Part shown: piece by piece, positions 43,010 through 51,889 of the stretch
Layout of the letters: each line of letters opens with the position of its first letter
Position numbering within the stretch: the first letter of the stretch is position 1
NCBI GenBank assembly: GCA_023421955.1
Contig: JAEZSE010000037.1
Location: forward strand, 62,001 to 126,000
Source: Bacillota bacterium
GTDB taxonomy: Bacteria > Bacillota > Clostridia > Christensenellales > UMGS416
Direction of reading: 5' to 3'
Length of the DNA: 64,000 nucleotides
Made by a program: the position numbers and the translations under genes
Notes under the pieces: generated by a model
What the model was told of the DNA's origin: nothing
Databases searched by the model: none
Seen by the model: only the letters and a program-made list of their open reading frames with translations

Positions 43010-43975
43010 TTACTTCGCCTGCTTCTTCCCCTTCTTGCTGGCCGCCCGAATGATGAAGATGATCGCGAGCACCACAATGGCAATCAGCAGCAGCGGCACC
43101 GCCGCGTAGGACAAGGCGATCATCAGTCCGGAGAAGGCATTGAGCGTCCAATTGAAGCTGTCCGAAAGCCCCCGGGTGATCTTTTGCCACACCGCCGCAA
43201 ACCCCCAGAACTCCACACCCTTGTCCGGCTCAGGCTCCACAACCACAGGCGGTTTTGAGGGCTGCTGGATATAGACCCGGACGGTCGCAAACCCCACCTG
43301 GTTGTCATAAAGCCTGAGCTGGCCCTTGTATTGCTCAATCTCCTGCTGCACAGCATTGAGCTCGCGGCGCACAGCCAGAATATCTTCCACCTTCACCGCC
43401 TGCTCCATGATTTTCAGGAGCTGGGTTTCCTGCGCCTGGGCATTGCGGAGGGCTGACTCCATGTCGGTGTATTGGGCGGTGACATCCTGCGAGGACACGT
43501 TTTTGCTGATGCCCTTGCCCAACGTGCCGATGTAGGTGGTGAACTCCTTGAGCTTCTCCGGCGCGATCCGCACGGTGATATAGCTCTGGGCGTCGCGCTT
43601 GTCCACATAGATCTGGCTGTCGGCGAGGTAACCGCCCAGCTCAACGACTTTGTCAGAAATCTTGTCGGCGGTGGCCTGGGCGTCTTCCGCCTCCATCACG
43701 ATGTCGGCGTTGTAAATGATTTTCTTGCCAGACTGAGCCGCGTTACCGGGGTCGATCACTGTGGAGCCGCCATTGTCTACGGACTTGCCCTCTTCAGCTA
43801 CCGGTGCGCCGGTTGCCTGAGGCATTGCTTCGTTTCCATCGCGTGATGGTGCCTGCGCTCCTGAGGAATACGCCCGATTGTTGTCCACGCCGCCCGGGGC
43901 TGTGGCCGTGCATCCAGCCATCAGGGCAACTACCATCATCGCGGCCAATGCAATGATCCAAAGCTTCTGTTTCAT
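43010..43975 (-). CDS. DUF4349 lipoprotein
   Basis: A 321-residue surface protein. Signal peptide with lipobox LMAGC (Cys about residue 22), a disordered linker to about 80, the DUF4349 domain (about 85-240) with a central coiled coil (about 165-215), and a C-terminal membrane helix near 290-310 followed by a Lys-rich tail. A helix at both ends would place the coiled coil outside with two membrane contacts. AGGAG precedes the ATG; promoter at 44019-44047. Family function is unknown, thought to be envelope stress related. Confidence 0.88.
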   Translation of the reverse strand: MKQKLWIIALAAMMVVALMAGCTATAPGGVDNNRAYSSGAQAPSRDGNEAMPQATGAPVAEEGKSVDNGGSTVIDPGNAAQSGKKIIYNADIVMEAEDAQATADKISDKVVELGGYLADSQIYVDKRDAQSYITVRIAPEKLKEFTTYIGTLGKGISKNVSSQDVTAQYTDMESALRNAQAQETQLLKIMEQAVKVEDILAVRRELNAVQQEIEQYKGQLRLYDNQVGFATVRVYIQQPSKPPVVVEPEPDKGVEFWGFAAVWQKITRGLSDSFNWTLNAFSGLMIALSYAAVPLLLIAIVVLAIIFIIRAASKKGKKQAK

Positions 43976-44018
43976 TTTGAGCAGTCTCCTTTCGAAATAG
44001 GGTCCTTACTCCATGCCC

Positions 44019-44047
44019 ATTGTGCTGCCAACATATGGATTTGTCAA
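44019..44047 (-). promoter_or_regulatory. Promoter of the DUF4349 gene
   Basis: Minus strand: -35 TTGACA (44042-44047), 17-base spacer, -10 CACAAT (44019-44024). Confidence 0.5.
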
Positions 44048-44116
44048 TATGCCATTAGGACGGCCAAAGGTTCCAGATGGTTCCAAAGTCTTGATGTTTC
44101 CCGGGGCTTCGGCTTG

Positions 44117-44125
44117 TGCTACAAT
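44117..44125 (+). promoter_or_regulatory. Extended -10 element, possibly giving a leaderless mRNA
   Basis: TGCTACAAT. Transcription would start about 44132, directly at the ATG of 44133. No ribosome site is seen upstream of either nearby ATG. Confidence 0.4.
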
Positions 44126-44132
44126 GACTGTG

Positions 44133-44531
44133 ATGAAGCTGATTGCGCAACTGAAATTAAGATATGGAGACTTTATCATCCTGGCCCTGGTGGCACTGCT
44201 TGCCGGCGGGGCGTTCTGGCTGGGCGCACAAAGCCGCGCGGCCGGCGGTGACGCCGTGGCCGAGGTGTGGCAAAACGGCAAGCTCACCCGCATTGTGCGT
44301 CTGAATGAGCTGACCGGCCCGGTGGAATTCGCGCTGGACGGAGCCTATCACAATACCATTGAGGCCGAGCGGGGCCGCATCCGCTTTGAGGAGGCCGACT
44401 GCCCGGACAGGGTGTGTGTGCACACCGGGTGGATCTCTGCTGTGGGGCAGACCACGGCCTGCGTGCCCAACCGGGCGTTGATCAAGATTATGGGCAGCGC
44501 TGCGCCCGAAGAGGACGTGGTGATCCGATGA
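44133..44531 (+). CDS. NusG domain II-containing membrane protein
   Basis: A 132-residue protein with one N-terminal membrane helix (about residues 15-33) and an extracytoplasmic NusG-domain-II fold. The signature CPDRVCVHTGWISAVGQTTA is clear. The start could be 44124 or 44133; neither has a ribosome site. Its stop overlaps the Gx transporter start (ATGA). In Bacillota this pair is common next to redox or prenyl-quinone genes; molecular role unknown. Confidence 0.88.
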   Translation: MKLIAQLKLRYGDFIILALVALLAGGAFWLGAQSRAAGGDAVAEVWQNGKLTRIVRLNELTGPVEFALDGAYHNTIEAERGRIRFEEADCPDRVCVHTGWISAVGQTTACVPNRALIKIMGSAAPEEDVVIR

Positions 44532-45058
44532 GCAGACAAAGGTTGAATGTAAAAAAACTGGCCCTGGCCGGCATGCTCACGGCAGTGGCGGCTGCCCTTT
44601 CGGTGCTGGAGCGGTTTCTGCCACTGCAGGCGGTGGTCCCGCTGCCTGGCGTGAAGCTGGGGCTGGCCAATGTGGTCACGATGTTTGCGCTGTTCTTTCT
44701 GGATTTCAAGCTCTCCGCCGCCATCGTGCTGGCCCGGTGCCTGCTGGGCGCGCTGCTGGGCGGCGGGCCCACAGGGTTTTTGTTTTCACTCACCGGCTCG
44801 ATGCTGGCGCTGGTGGTCATGGCGGTGCTGAAACGGGGTCACGGCAGGGCGTTTTCGCTCTTCGGTATCAGTGTGGCGGGTGCGGCGGCGCACAACCTGG
44901 GCCAGGTGCTGGTGGCGGCGGCAATGCTGGGCGACATGGCGGTGATCGCATATTTGCCTGCGCTGCTAGCGGCAGGTGTGGTGACCGGCGTGCTCACAGC
45001 TGCCGCGGCAATGCCCTTTTTCTCAAAATTTAACAAAACGGGGCTAGCGGGCGCATAA
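44528..45058 (+). CDS. Gx transporter family protein (Hpre_diP_synt_I)
   Basis: A 176-residue membrane protein with five or six helices. PLPGVKLGLANVVTMFALFF and the GGGPTGFLFSLTGS segment are typical of this family, formerly annotated as heptaprenyl diphosphate synthase component I. Fold and sequence resemble ECF-type S-components, so a small-molecule uptake role is likely. It overlaps the NusG_II gene (ATGA). Confidence 0.9.
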   Translation: MSRQRLNVKKLALAGMLTAVAAALSVLERFLPLQAVVPLPGVKLGLANVVTMFALFFLDFKLSAAIVLARCLLGALLGGGPTGFLFSLTGSMLALVVMAVLKRGHGRAFSLFGISVAGAAAHNLGQVLVAAAMLGDMAVIAYLPALLAAGVVTGVLTAAAAMPFFSKFNKTGLAGA

Positions 45059-45108
45059 TGTCATGGTGCAATTGCCCGATGGACATGTAGATGTGCCGGG
45101 AGGTCTTG

Positions 45109-46164
45109 ATGAACCGTTTCAAAAAACTGCTTGTACTCATTGCCCTTGCCAGCGCCGCGATGCTACTGTCGGCAGCAGTGCTTGCCGCTCCGGTCATGTA
45201 CCCGCCGACGGGGCCTGTCAGGGTGATACAAACACAGGCTCCCACGGCAACACCCGCCTCACCCGCGCAGCCTTGCGACTTCATGCGGGCCGATCTGGCC
45301 GGGTCAAACGCAGCAGTAGTTGAACGGCTGCTGTCTGCCTGGGGCTTCAAGTATTTCAAGCCGGACGGGAAGTGGACGGAGGAAGACGCGTATGAGCTCA
45401 AGCTCTTTCAACGTTGGGCAGGCCGGAAACTGACAGGTGCCTTTGATCTTTCCACCCGCAAAAGCCTGATGCTCGCCTGGCAGGACTGGGGCGAAAGTAA
45501 AATCACCCGGGACAAGCTGCCGCTGGAAGGCCGCTATATCGGCATCAACCCCGGCCACCAGAAGAAGGGCAACTATGACACGGAGCGGGAGTCTCCGGAA
45601 ACCGGCAGCGCGCTGAAAGCCAAGGTGACATCCGGCACGCAGGGCGTGTCAAGCCGCGTGCCCGAATATGTAGTGACGCTGCAAGTGGGCCTGAAGCTGC
45701 GCGACAAGCTGGAAGCAATGGGCGCACGGGTGCTGATGGCCCGCACCACCCATGAAGTCAACATCAGCAACGGCGAGCGGGCCCGCGCCATGAACACCGC
45801 CGGGGTGCATGTTTACCTGTCACTGCACTGCGACGGCAACAACAACCACAGCATCGCGGGCATCCACACGATCATGCCGGCCAAGCGGGGCTACCAGGCA
45901 GGCGATGTGCTCACGAGAAGCCAGAAGTTCGCCGCACTCATCCAAGCGGAGAGCCTCAAGGGCACCGGAGCCATAGACAAGGGGTACTATGCGCGGTCTG
46001 ACCTATCGAGCCTGAACTGGGCAAAGATGCCCACATGCCTGATTGAGATGGGCTATATGACCAACGTGGCGGAGGATAAAAAGCTGGTGACCAGCGCCTA
46101 TCAGGACAAGCTGGCGCAGGCGATGGCCAAGGCGATCCAGCGGTATTTTGAGGAACAGGGATAG
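45109..46164 (+). CDS. N-acetylmuramoyl-L-alanine amidase (Amidase_3)
   Basis: A 351-residue exported cell-wall hydrolase that cuts the bond between muramic acid and the stem peptide. Signal peptide with likely cleavage at AVLAA, a peptidoglycan-binding-like domain (about residues 60-130), and a catalytic zinc domain (about 145-350). Visible zinc ligands and catalytic residues: His in GINPGHQ, His in SLHCDG and Glu in IEMGYMTN. GGGAGG precedes the ATG at 45109. It may be spore or cell-separation related, but context does not tell. Confidence 0.92.
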   Translation: MNRFKKLLVLIALASAAMLLSAAVLAAPVMYPPTGPVRVIQTQAPTATPASPAQPCDFMRADLAGSNAAVVERLLSAWGFKYFKPDGKWTEEDAYELKLFQRWAGRKLTGAFDLSTRKSLMLAWQDWGESKITRDKLPLEGRYIGINPGHQKKGNYDTERESPETGSALKAKVTSGTQGVSSRVPEYVVTLQVGLKLRDKLEAMGARVLMARTTHEVNISNGERARAMNTAGVHVYLSLHCDGNNNHSIAGIHTIMPAKRGYQAGDVLTRSQKFAALIQAESLKGTGAIDKGYYARSDLSSLNWAKMPTCLIEMGYMTNVAEDKKLVTSAYQDKLAQAMAKAIQRYFEEQG

Positions 46165-46178
46165 GATTCACCAACCTT

Positions 46179-46964
46179 ATGAGTTCTCAACATGAGGGGA
46201 TGGAAGCGACGGAAGAATACATTGCACAGAACCGAGCCGCGTGGGAACACGATGCATATCACTTCTGGGTAAAACAATCCGGATCGCCATCAGAGCTTGC
46301 AAGAGAGATGATGGAGAATCCTCGAGTGATGCTGAGGAAGTATGCGCAGTATTTTGATTCGTTTGATGGCTTGGAAATTGCAAACATCTGCGGTTCCTGC
46401 GGGAAGAAAGCCATCCCCCTTGCGTTGCTCGGTGCCCAGGTTACCGTGTTTGACTTTTCTGAATCCAACAAACGATATGCATGTGAGACGGCGGCAGCAG
46501 CAAATGTGGAAATCGAATATGTTGTAGGCGATGTATTGGGCATTGATATGACCAAATACGGCAACTGCTTTGATATTGTGTTTATGGAGGGCGGCATCCT
46601 GCACTATTTCCACGATATCGACCGATTCTTCAACGTCATGAATCGCATTCTTCGTGATGGCGGTAAAATGATTTGCAGCGATTTTCACCCATTTCAGAAG
46701 ATCATGGATATACTGGAATTCGGGCAGCCCCCATCCACCAGCTATTTTTCCACGGAGATCACCGAGGGCGAAATGGCACACGCTCGATTTTATCCGGAAG
46801 AGGAGCGAAGCAAGTTCCCCCTGTGCAGCTTGAGGAAATACACTCTCAGTGAAATCATCAATTCCGTGATTGACAACGGCTTTACGGTCAAGCGCTTTGA
46901 TGAGCATCCAGCCTGGACAAACAGCAATTTGCCGGGGGAGTTTACGATTCTAGCAAGCCTCTAA
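46179..46964 (+). CDS. Class I SAM-dependent methyltransferase
   Basis: A 261-residue methyltransferase with motif I in the variant form ANICGSCGKKAIPLALLG, then VTVFDFSESNKRYA and a FDIVFMEGGILHYFHD motif II. The N-terminal HDAYHFWVKQ region is typical of a clostridial subgroup. The start at 46179 is 14 bases after the amidase stop; an ATG at 46200 is possible but its purine run is too close. Base composition is nearer 48 percent GC, lower than the amidase. Substrate unknown. Confidence 0.85.
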   Translation: MSSQHEGMEATEEYIAQNRAAWEHDAYHFWVKQSGSPSELAREMMENPRVMLRKYAQYFDSFDGLEIANICGSCGKKAIPLALLGAQVTVFDFSESNKRYACETAAAANVEIEYVVGDVLGIDMTKYGNCFDIVFMEGGILHYFHDIDRFFNVMNRILRDGGKMICSDFHPFQKIMDILEFGQPPSTSYFSTEITEGEMAHARFYPEEERSKFPLCSLRKYTLSEIINSVIDNGFTVKRFDEHPAWTNSNLPGEFTILASL

Positions 46965-46978
46965 GGATTATCAAACCT

Positions 46979-47053
46979 GTAGCTCGGGCCGGGACGGAGC
47001 CCTAGGTTGCATAGGCGAGCAGCATCCGTAGGATGCGACCAGCCGGCCCCTAC
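46979..47053. repeat. Repeat family B element
   Basis: GTAGCTCGGGCCGGGAC...AGCCGGCCCCTAC with complementary ends. Start and end match 31886-31998; the centre matches 35882-35952 in inverse orientation. Confidence 0.6.
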
Positions 47054-47113
47054 TGGGGGGAGCAAATTCGATTCGTATGCAGACTAAACCCTTCAATCCA
47101 CCTCATTTTCTAT

Positions 47114-47887
47114 TTATAGTATACTTCTAAAGTATCTCACAGTTTCCTCCGCAACTGACTCATAATCATACTGATATGCATCAAAGGAAGCAGGCCCATC
47201 AAACCCTACAGAGCGAAGTTTTGTGATATATTCCGGTAAATTCATATCTCCCTCGAAAGGAACAAGGTGATTATGGATCCCATGCTTCATATTCTCCAGA
47301 TGAGCATGCACAATTAGTTTTCCGCATTTTTCAATTGATGCCATAGGGTCGGGATCCTGGAGAAAAATGTGCCCAATATCTGCATTGACACGCAACATCG
47401 GAGAGCTTATCTCAGAAAATAGATTCAGCATTGTTTCTGTATTATCAACAACAAAACCTGGTTCAAACTCCATCGCAAGAAAAACACCATGTTCTTCTGC
47501 ATAATCACATAGCCTCTTTGTTGCCTGGACTTGACGGTTCCATTGCTGTTTTATAGGCTCATTACCATTTCTCAAAGCACCGTTGATGATCACAATCTGA
47601 GAACCAAGTTCTTTCGCAACTGCAATAGCATTCTTTACCGCATTAAATTTGACTTCGCTTTCCGTATAGTCCATATGGGCTCCTACAGAACAGGCTTTTA
47701 CACGAAAACCAGCAAAAACATCTTTCATTCTAGCAGCAAAATCTTCAGCAAAGAATTCTTCTCGCACTGAAAAATCACGGGAATAAATCCCAATTTCAAC
47801 CCCATCAAACCCCTTTGCCATGATGCGCTTGATTGCATCCTCATAAGTATTCGTAGGAATCATCTGAGTGCGCCCAAGTAAATACAT
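47114..47887 (-). CDS. Sugar phosphate isomerase/epimerase-like TIM-barrel protein
   Basis: A 257-residue AP-endonuclease-2-type TIM barrel. Likely metal ligands are in VFLAMEFEPGF, RVNADIGHIF and IVHAHLENM. AAGGAG precedes the ATG. Its DNA is visibly AT-rich compared with the GC-rich neighbourhood and rich in A/T-ending codons, which suggests recent acquisition. No sugar-catabolic gene is adjacent, so the substrate (a ketohexose, inosose or other) is open. Confidence 0.85.
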   Translation of the reverse strand: MYLLGRTQMIPTNTYEDAIKRIMAKGFDGVEIGIYSRDFSVREEFFAEDFAARMKDVFAGFRVKACSVGAHMDYTESEVKFNAVKNAIAVAKELGSQIVIINGALRNGNEPIKQQWNRQVQATKRLCDYAEEHGVFLAMEFEPGFVVDNTETMLNLFSEISSPMLRVNADIGHIFLQDPDPMASIEKCGKLIVHAHLENMKHGIHNHLVPFEGDMNLPEYITKLRSVGFDGPASFDAYQYDYESVAEETVRYFRSIL

Positions 47888-47937
47888 TGTTATTCTCTCC
47901 TTACAAAATCACTGATATAGTTTTACGATAAAAAAGC

Positions 47938-48702
47938 TCAAACACATGGTGAGCGGAACACATATTGATTGATGTCAAACCCCTGCATCTTTTCCATCAC
48001 ATAGGTCTTCATTTCTTCCGCCAGGCAAAACCTTTCTGCCAAGCCTATCAATGTGAAGAACCGGATCATCAGTTGCAGAAAGTGTGCGTCAGAAAACAAG
48101 GGCAATGAAAAGCTCTGATGATATTGCCCGTCCGTCAGCCACCGGTACAGATGATAATACGGCGGTAAGGGGGCTTTCAGAAAGCGGGCATATGTGTAGA
48201 TCACATCGATACCGAATTGATCATACTGCACATTGAAATCGGGGGAGTTGTTATGATACGACCGCTCAAGCTCGTTGAACCGATCCCAAATGGCATACAG
48301 TTTCACCCCTTTAGATGCTTCGTCAAGCTCGGGAAACGGTTCCGCCAGCTTCTGGAGGCAGTATTCCCGCAGCGTGTCGGCAGAAGCGTTGGCATCCAGG
48401 ATAACAATGCTATCGAGGATCATATTGATGGTGATTTGGTTTCCATCGATGTGCTGAGTTTCAATGTACTGCTTTACTTGCCGAAACGGGTTTGCAAAGT
48501 ACTCTATGATGAAGCCGTCAACGTTTCTGTTGCCGCGTTCTCTCCAGTCCACCGCATCGTTCAGAATGATGTATAGGTCAATATCCGAATACTGGTCAGC
48601 CATTCCATGCGCATAACTGCCAGTCAAATATACCACTTCAATCTCCGATCGAAAAGGGCACTCTGCAAGGAACCGATTCGCCGCTGATTTCCAAGGCTCC
48701 AT
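47938..48702 (-). CDS. Nucleotidyltransferase-fold protein
   Basis: A 254-residue protein with a Pol-beta-type nucleotidyltransferase motif GSYAHGMADQYSDIDLYII near the N-terminus; the DID pair would bind metal. The remainder is helical with a HEPN-like or substrate-binding appearance (LERSYHNNSPDFNVQYDQFG). It resembles aminoglycoside nucleotidyltransferases in domain order, but resistance is not demonstrated. AGGAGG precedes the ATG at 48702. It is moderately AT-rich, like the next gene. Confidence 0.82.
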   Translation of the reverse strand: MEPWKSAANRFLAECPFRSEIEVVYLTGSYAHGMADQYSDIDLYIILNDAVDWRERGNRNVDGFIIEYFANPFRQVKQYIETQHIDGNQITINMILDSIVILDANASADTLREYCLQKLAEPFPELDEASKGVKLYAIWDRFNELERSYHNNSPDFNVQYDQFGIDVIYTYARFLKAPLPPYYHLYRWLTDGQYHQSFSLPLFSDAHFLQLMIRFFTLIGLAERFCLAEEMKTYVMEKMQGFDINQYVFRSPCV

Positions 48703-48773
48703 GTGTCCCCCTCCTGATAAGCGATCACTATGCACTTCTCACACAGCTTCAAGCACCTGTGCAGCTATCCCCG

Positions 48774-48869
48774 CTACTGCACCAGATAAGGCAGCACCGA
48801 CCCCAAGACAAACAGCAGCGCAATCAGCACCGCCGCAACCTTGATCCATGTGCTCGCTGGTTTCTTCAT
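48774..48869 (-). CDS. 31-residue single-helix membrane peptide
   Basis: Reads MKKPASTWIKVAAVLIALLF then VLGSVLPYLVQ and stops. One hydrophobic helix after a short basic start. AAGGGT stands 8 bases before the ATG, which is 17 bases after the PP2C stop. The layout (Lys-rich start, one helix, PY/VQ end) resembles small clostridial membrane peptides such as DUF4044-like ones. Probably a real gene cotranscribed with the phosphatase. Confidence 0.6.
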   Translation of the reverse strand: MKKPASTWIKVAAVLIALLFVLGSVLPYLVQ

Positions 48870-48885
48870 CGTCTTAACCCTTCTT

Positions 48886-49680
48886 TCATTTCGTCCATTT
48901 CAACACCAGCGCCGTAGCGTTATCCTGATACCGCAGGCGCTTTTTGGCAACCAGGCCGATCAGAGACCCGGCTGCGCTGTGGGCTCCTCGAGCCATGCAA
49001 TGACCCATTTCCTCTTCATCCAGGCATTTATACAGCCCGTCGGTGCAAAGCAGCAGGCCGTCGCCCCGCTGAAGCGTGACAGTGGCAGCCATCACGCTGT
49101 AATCCTCCAGCGCGCGCATGCCCAGATAACCGGTCAGGTGCGTGCGCTGCGGGTTGATGCGGGCCTCGGCTTCTGTGATCACACCCTCGGCGACCATCTC
49201 CGCAAGATAGCGGGCATAAACATGGTCCTCGGTGAGGCGGGTGAGCGCCCCATGCCGCCACAGGTAGGCCCGGCTGTCTCCGCTCCAGAAGAGCCGCACG
49301 GCATTGCCCAGCACGGCAGCGGCGCACAGCGTGGTGCCGGACATACCCATTACACCCATGTTGTCCACCATGCGGTAAACCTGGCTGTTCACCCGAGCCA
49401 GCGACTCCTTGACCGCCTCATAGGATGCGCCTGCAGCAAGCAGGTGCCCCGCTTCCCCGCCGGTGGCTTCCACGGCAACCGAAGCCGCCGACCCGCCCCG
49501 GGCAAGCGCGCCCATGCCGTCAGCCACCACAGCCAGCATGCCGCCACTGGCCAGAAACAGGCCGCAGGCGTCCTGCTGCTCATCGCGGTCGCCTTCGCAC
49601 TGGCAAAAGGCCGCCTCCACCCCTGCCGGAGCCGGCAGGCGTTCGGCCGGATATTCAGGTTTTTGGAAAAGGTAGTCCAT
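48886..49680 (-). CDS. PP2C-family serine/threonine phosphatase
   Basis: A 264-residue metal-dependent phosphatase. The metal-binding Asp residues are visible in EQQDACG, VADGMG, LCTDGLYK and QDNATALVL, and the SGTT and SGDSRAYL motifs are present. GGGAGG stands 4 bases before the ATG at 49680. No Ser/Thr kinase gene is adjacent, unlike the usual prpC-prkC pair. It is followed by a 31-residue membrane peptide. Confidence 0.92.
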   Translation of the reverse strand: MDYLFQKPEYPAERLPAPAGVEAAFCQCEGDRDEQQDACGLFLASGGMLAVVADGMGALARGGSAASVAVEATGGEAGHLLAAGASYEAVKESLARVNSQVYRMVDNMGVMGMSGTTLCAAAVLGNAVRLFWSGDSRAYLWRHGALTRLTEDHVYARYLAEMVAEGVITEAEARINPQRTHLTGYLGMRALEDYSVMAATVTLQRGDGLLLCTDGLYKCLDEEEMGHCMARGAHSAAGSLIGLVAKKRLRYQDNATALVLKWTK

Positions 49681-49777
49681 GGGCCCTCCCGGCTTTTGCG
49701 CAAGGGGGATTCCTGTATTATTGTATCTGATTATGGGAGAAAAACAAAGATGGGGCGTTCCTCCAACATTCCGGTTG

Positions 49778-51889
49778 TTAGCTCCAATTGGAGAAATCCC
49801 CCGTCTGCTCAAGCCTTACAGTTGCACTGAGTGCCTGCCGGGCAAACCACTCCTGGGCGTTGAGCGACTCCTCGCCGTCGGCAAGTGCTGCTGGCTCATA
49901 GGAGCCGTCCGGCAGCATCACTCGGGCCTTCACGTTGTCCTTCAGGCAGATTTCCAAAAGCTCAACAAGGCGCTTTTTGAGGTCCTCCTGCTCCACGGGG
50001 AAAGCAGTCTCTACCCGGCGGTCCAGGTTGCGGGGCATCCAGTCGGCAGAGGAAAGATACACCTCCGGCAAGCCGCCATTCTCAAAATAGAAGATGCGGT
50101 GGTGCTCCAGGTAGCGCCCCACAATGCTGCGCACGGAGATCCGCTCCGAAAGCCCCGGCACACCGGCCCTGATGCTGCACATGCCGCGCACAACGAGGTC
50201 GATCGTCACACCGGCCTGCGAAGCATCATAAAGGCGCTTGATGATCCCCTCATCGATGAGGGAGTTCACTTTGGCCGCAATGCGGGCCGGGCGGCCAATG
50301 CTGGCGTTTTCGATTTCGCGGGCAATCATCGCGTACAAGAAGTCCCGCAGGCCCCGGGGGGCAACTTTGAGCTTGCGCCAGGAGTCCGGCAGGGAGTAGC
50401 CGGTGAGGTAATTGAAGAGTGCAGAGGCGTCGGCGCCGAAGCTTTCGCGGCAGGTGAAAAGCCCTATGTCGGTGTAGAGCCGGGCGGTGCTGTCATTGTA
50501 GTTGCCGGTGCTCATGTGCACATAGCGGCGGATGCGGCCTTCCTCGCGGCGCACCACCAGCAGCACCTTGCAATGCACCTTGAGGCCCTGCAGGCCATAG
50601 ATCACATGGCAGCCGGCCCGCTCCAGCTTCCTGGCCCAACCAATGTTGTTTTCCTCATCAAAGCGGGCCTTGAGCTCCACCATCACGGTGACCTGTTTGC
50701 CGTTTTCGGCGGCGGTGATCAAGGCATCCACGACCGGCGAATTACCGCTCACGCGGTAAAGGGTTTGCTTGATGGCCAGCACATCGGGGTCTTCTGCGGC
50801 GCGGCGGAGGAAATGCTCCACAGAGGCAAAGCTTTCATAGGGCAGGTGCACCAGGCGGTCGCGGGCGGCGATGGCGGTGAAAATATCCTGCTCGCCCAGA
50901 AAGTCCGCCGGAGGCTGGGGCGTCCACGGCTTGTCACGAAGGTGGTCAAAGCCCGGCAAGCGGGTGAATTTCATGAAGGCGGATAGATCCAGCGGCCCGT
51001 CCACGTGGAACACGTCGGGCTTTTCCACCTCCAGGATCTTGATGAGGAAGTCCTTGATCTCCGGATCCACCGGCTTTTTGCCACCCAGGCCCTTTTGCAA
51101 TTCCAGCCGCACCGGGTCGCCCCACTTGCGGTTCTTGATGCTCTTGGAGATCTCGCTCAACAGGTCTTCCACACCCTCGTCAATGGCCAGGTCGGAGTTT
51201 CTGGTGATTCGAAAGGGGCATAGCGCCAGCACCTCATAACCGGGGAAGAGCTGGGCCATGCGGTGGATCATCAGCGTTTCCAGAAGCACAAAGCAGCGGT
51301 GGTCGCCGAGCCGCGGCACCTCCAGGAACCGGCCCAAAATGCTGGGCACCTGCACCACGGCGAAAAGCATGCCATCTTCCACCTGCAGGCGCCTCAGGCG
51401 CACGCAGATGTTGAGGCTGCGGTTGGCCACGACCGGGAAAGGCCGGCCTGCGTCGATGGCCAGCGGCGTCAACACCGGGAACACCGTGTCATCAAACCAG
51501 GTGTCCACAAAGGCGCGCTGCTCGCCCGTGAGCTCCTCGATCTTCGGGAAGAGGATGCCCTCGCGCTTGAGTTCCCCATTGAGCTCCTTCCAGCAGGCGT
51601 ATTGCTTTGCAACATGGTGGTGGGCCTTTTCGGCAACCAGCGCCACCTGCTCGCGGGCGGTGAGGCCAGAGGCGTCGGTGCCGGTCCAGCCGGCGTCCAC
51701 CTGCTCTTTCAAGCCTGCCACGCGCACCATGAAGAACTCGTCCAGGTTGGAGCCGGTGATAGCAAGGAATTTAAGGCGCTCCATCAAGGGATGGTCGCCC
51801 ATGGCCTCGCCCAGCACGCGGTCGTTGAAGTCCACCCAGCTGGATTCGCGGTTGATGTATCTGCCTTGTTTGGTCAGTTTATCGGGCAC
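49778..51889 (-). CDS. ppk1: Polyphosphate kinase 1
   Basis: A 703-residue enzyme that reversibly builds polyphosphate from ATP. The N-terminal domain begins RYINRESSWVDFNDRVLGEA. The catalytic His regions are HMSTGNYNDSTARLYTDIG and RYLEHHRIFYF. The GTG start at 51889 is preceded by GGAG and lies directly after the ppx stop. The pair ppx-ppk controls polyphosphate level. Shorter C-terminus than some homologs but all core segments are present. Confidence 0.96.
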   Translation of the reverse strand: MPDKLTKQGRYINRESSWVDFNDRVLGEAMGDHPLMERLKFLAITGSNLDEFFMVRVAGLKEQVDAGWTGTDASGLTAREQVALVAEKAHHHVAKQYACWKELNGELKREGILFPKIEELTGEQRAFVDTWFDDTVFPVLTPLAIDAGRPFPVVANRSLNICVRLRRLQVEDGMLFAVVQVPSILGRFLEVPRLGDHRCFVLLETLMIHRMAQLFPGYEVLALCPFRITRNSDLAIDEGVEDLLSEISKSIKNRKWGDPVRLELQKGLGGKKPVDPEIKDFLIKILEVEKPDVFHVDGPLDLSAFMKFTRLPGFDHLRDKPWTPQPPADFLGEQDIFTAIAARDRLVHLPYESFASVEHFLRRAAEDPDVLAIKQTLYRVSGNSPVVDALITAAENGKQVTVMVELKARFDEENNIGWARKLERAGCHVIYGLQGLKVHCKVLLVVRREEGRIRRYVHMSTGNYNDSTARLYTDIGLFTCRESFGADASALFNYLTGYSLPDSWRKLKVAPRGLRDFLYAMIAREIENASIGRPARIAAKVNSLIDEGIIKRLYDASQAGVTIDLVVRGMCSIRAGVPGLSERISVRSIVGRYLEHHRIFYFENGGLPEVYLSSADWMPRNLDRRVETAFPVEQEDLKKRLVELLEICLKDNVKARVMLPDGSYEPAALADGEESLNAQEWFARQALSATVRLEQTGDFSNWS

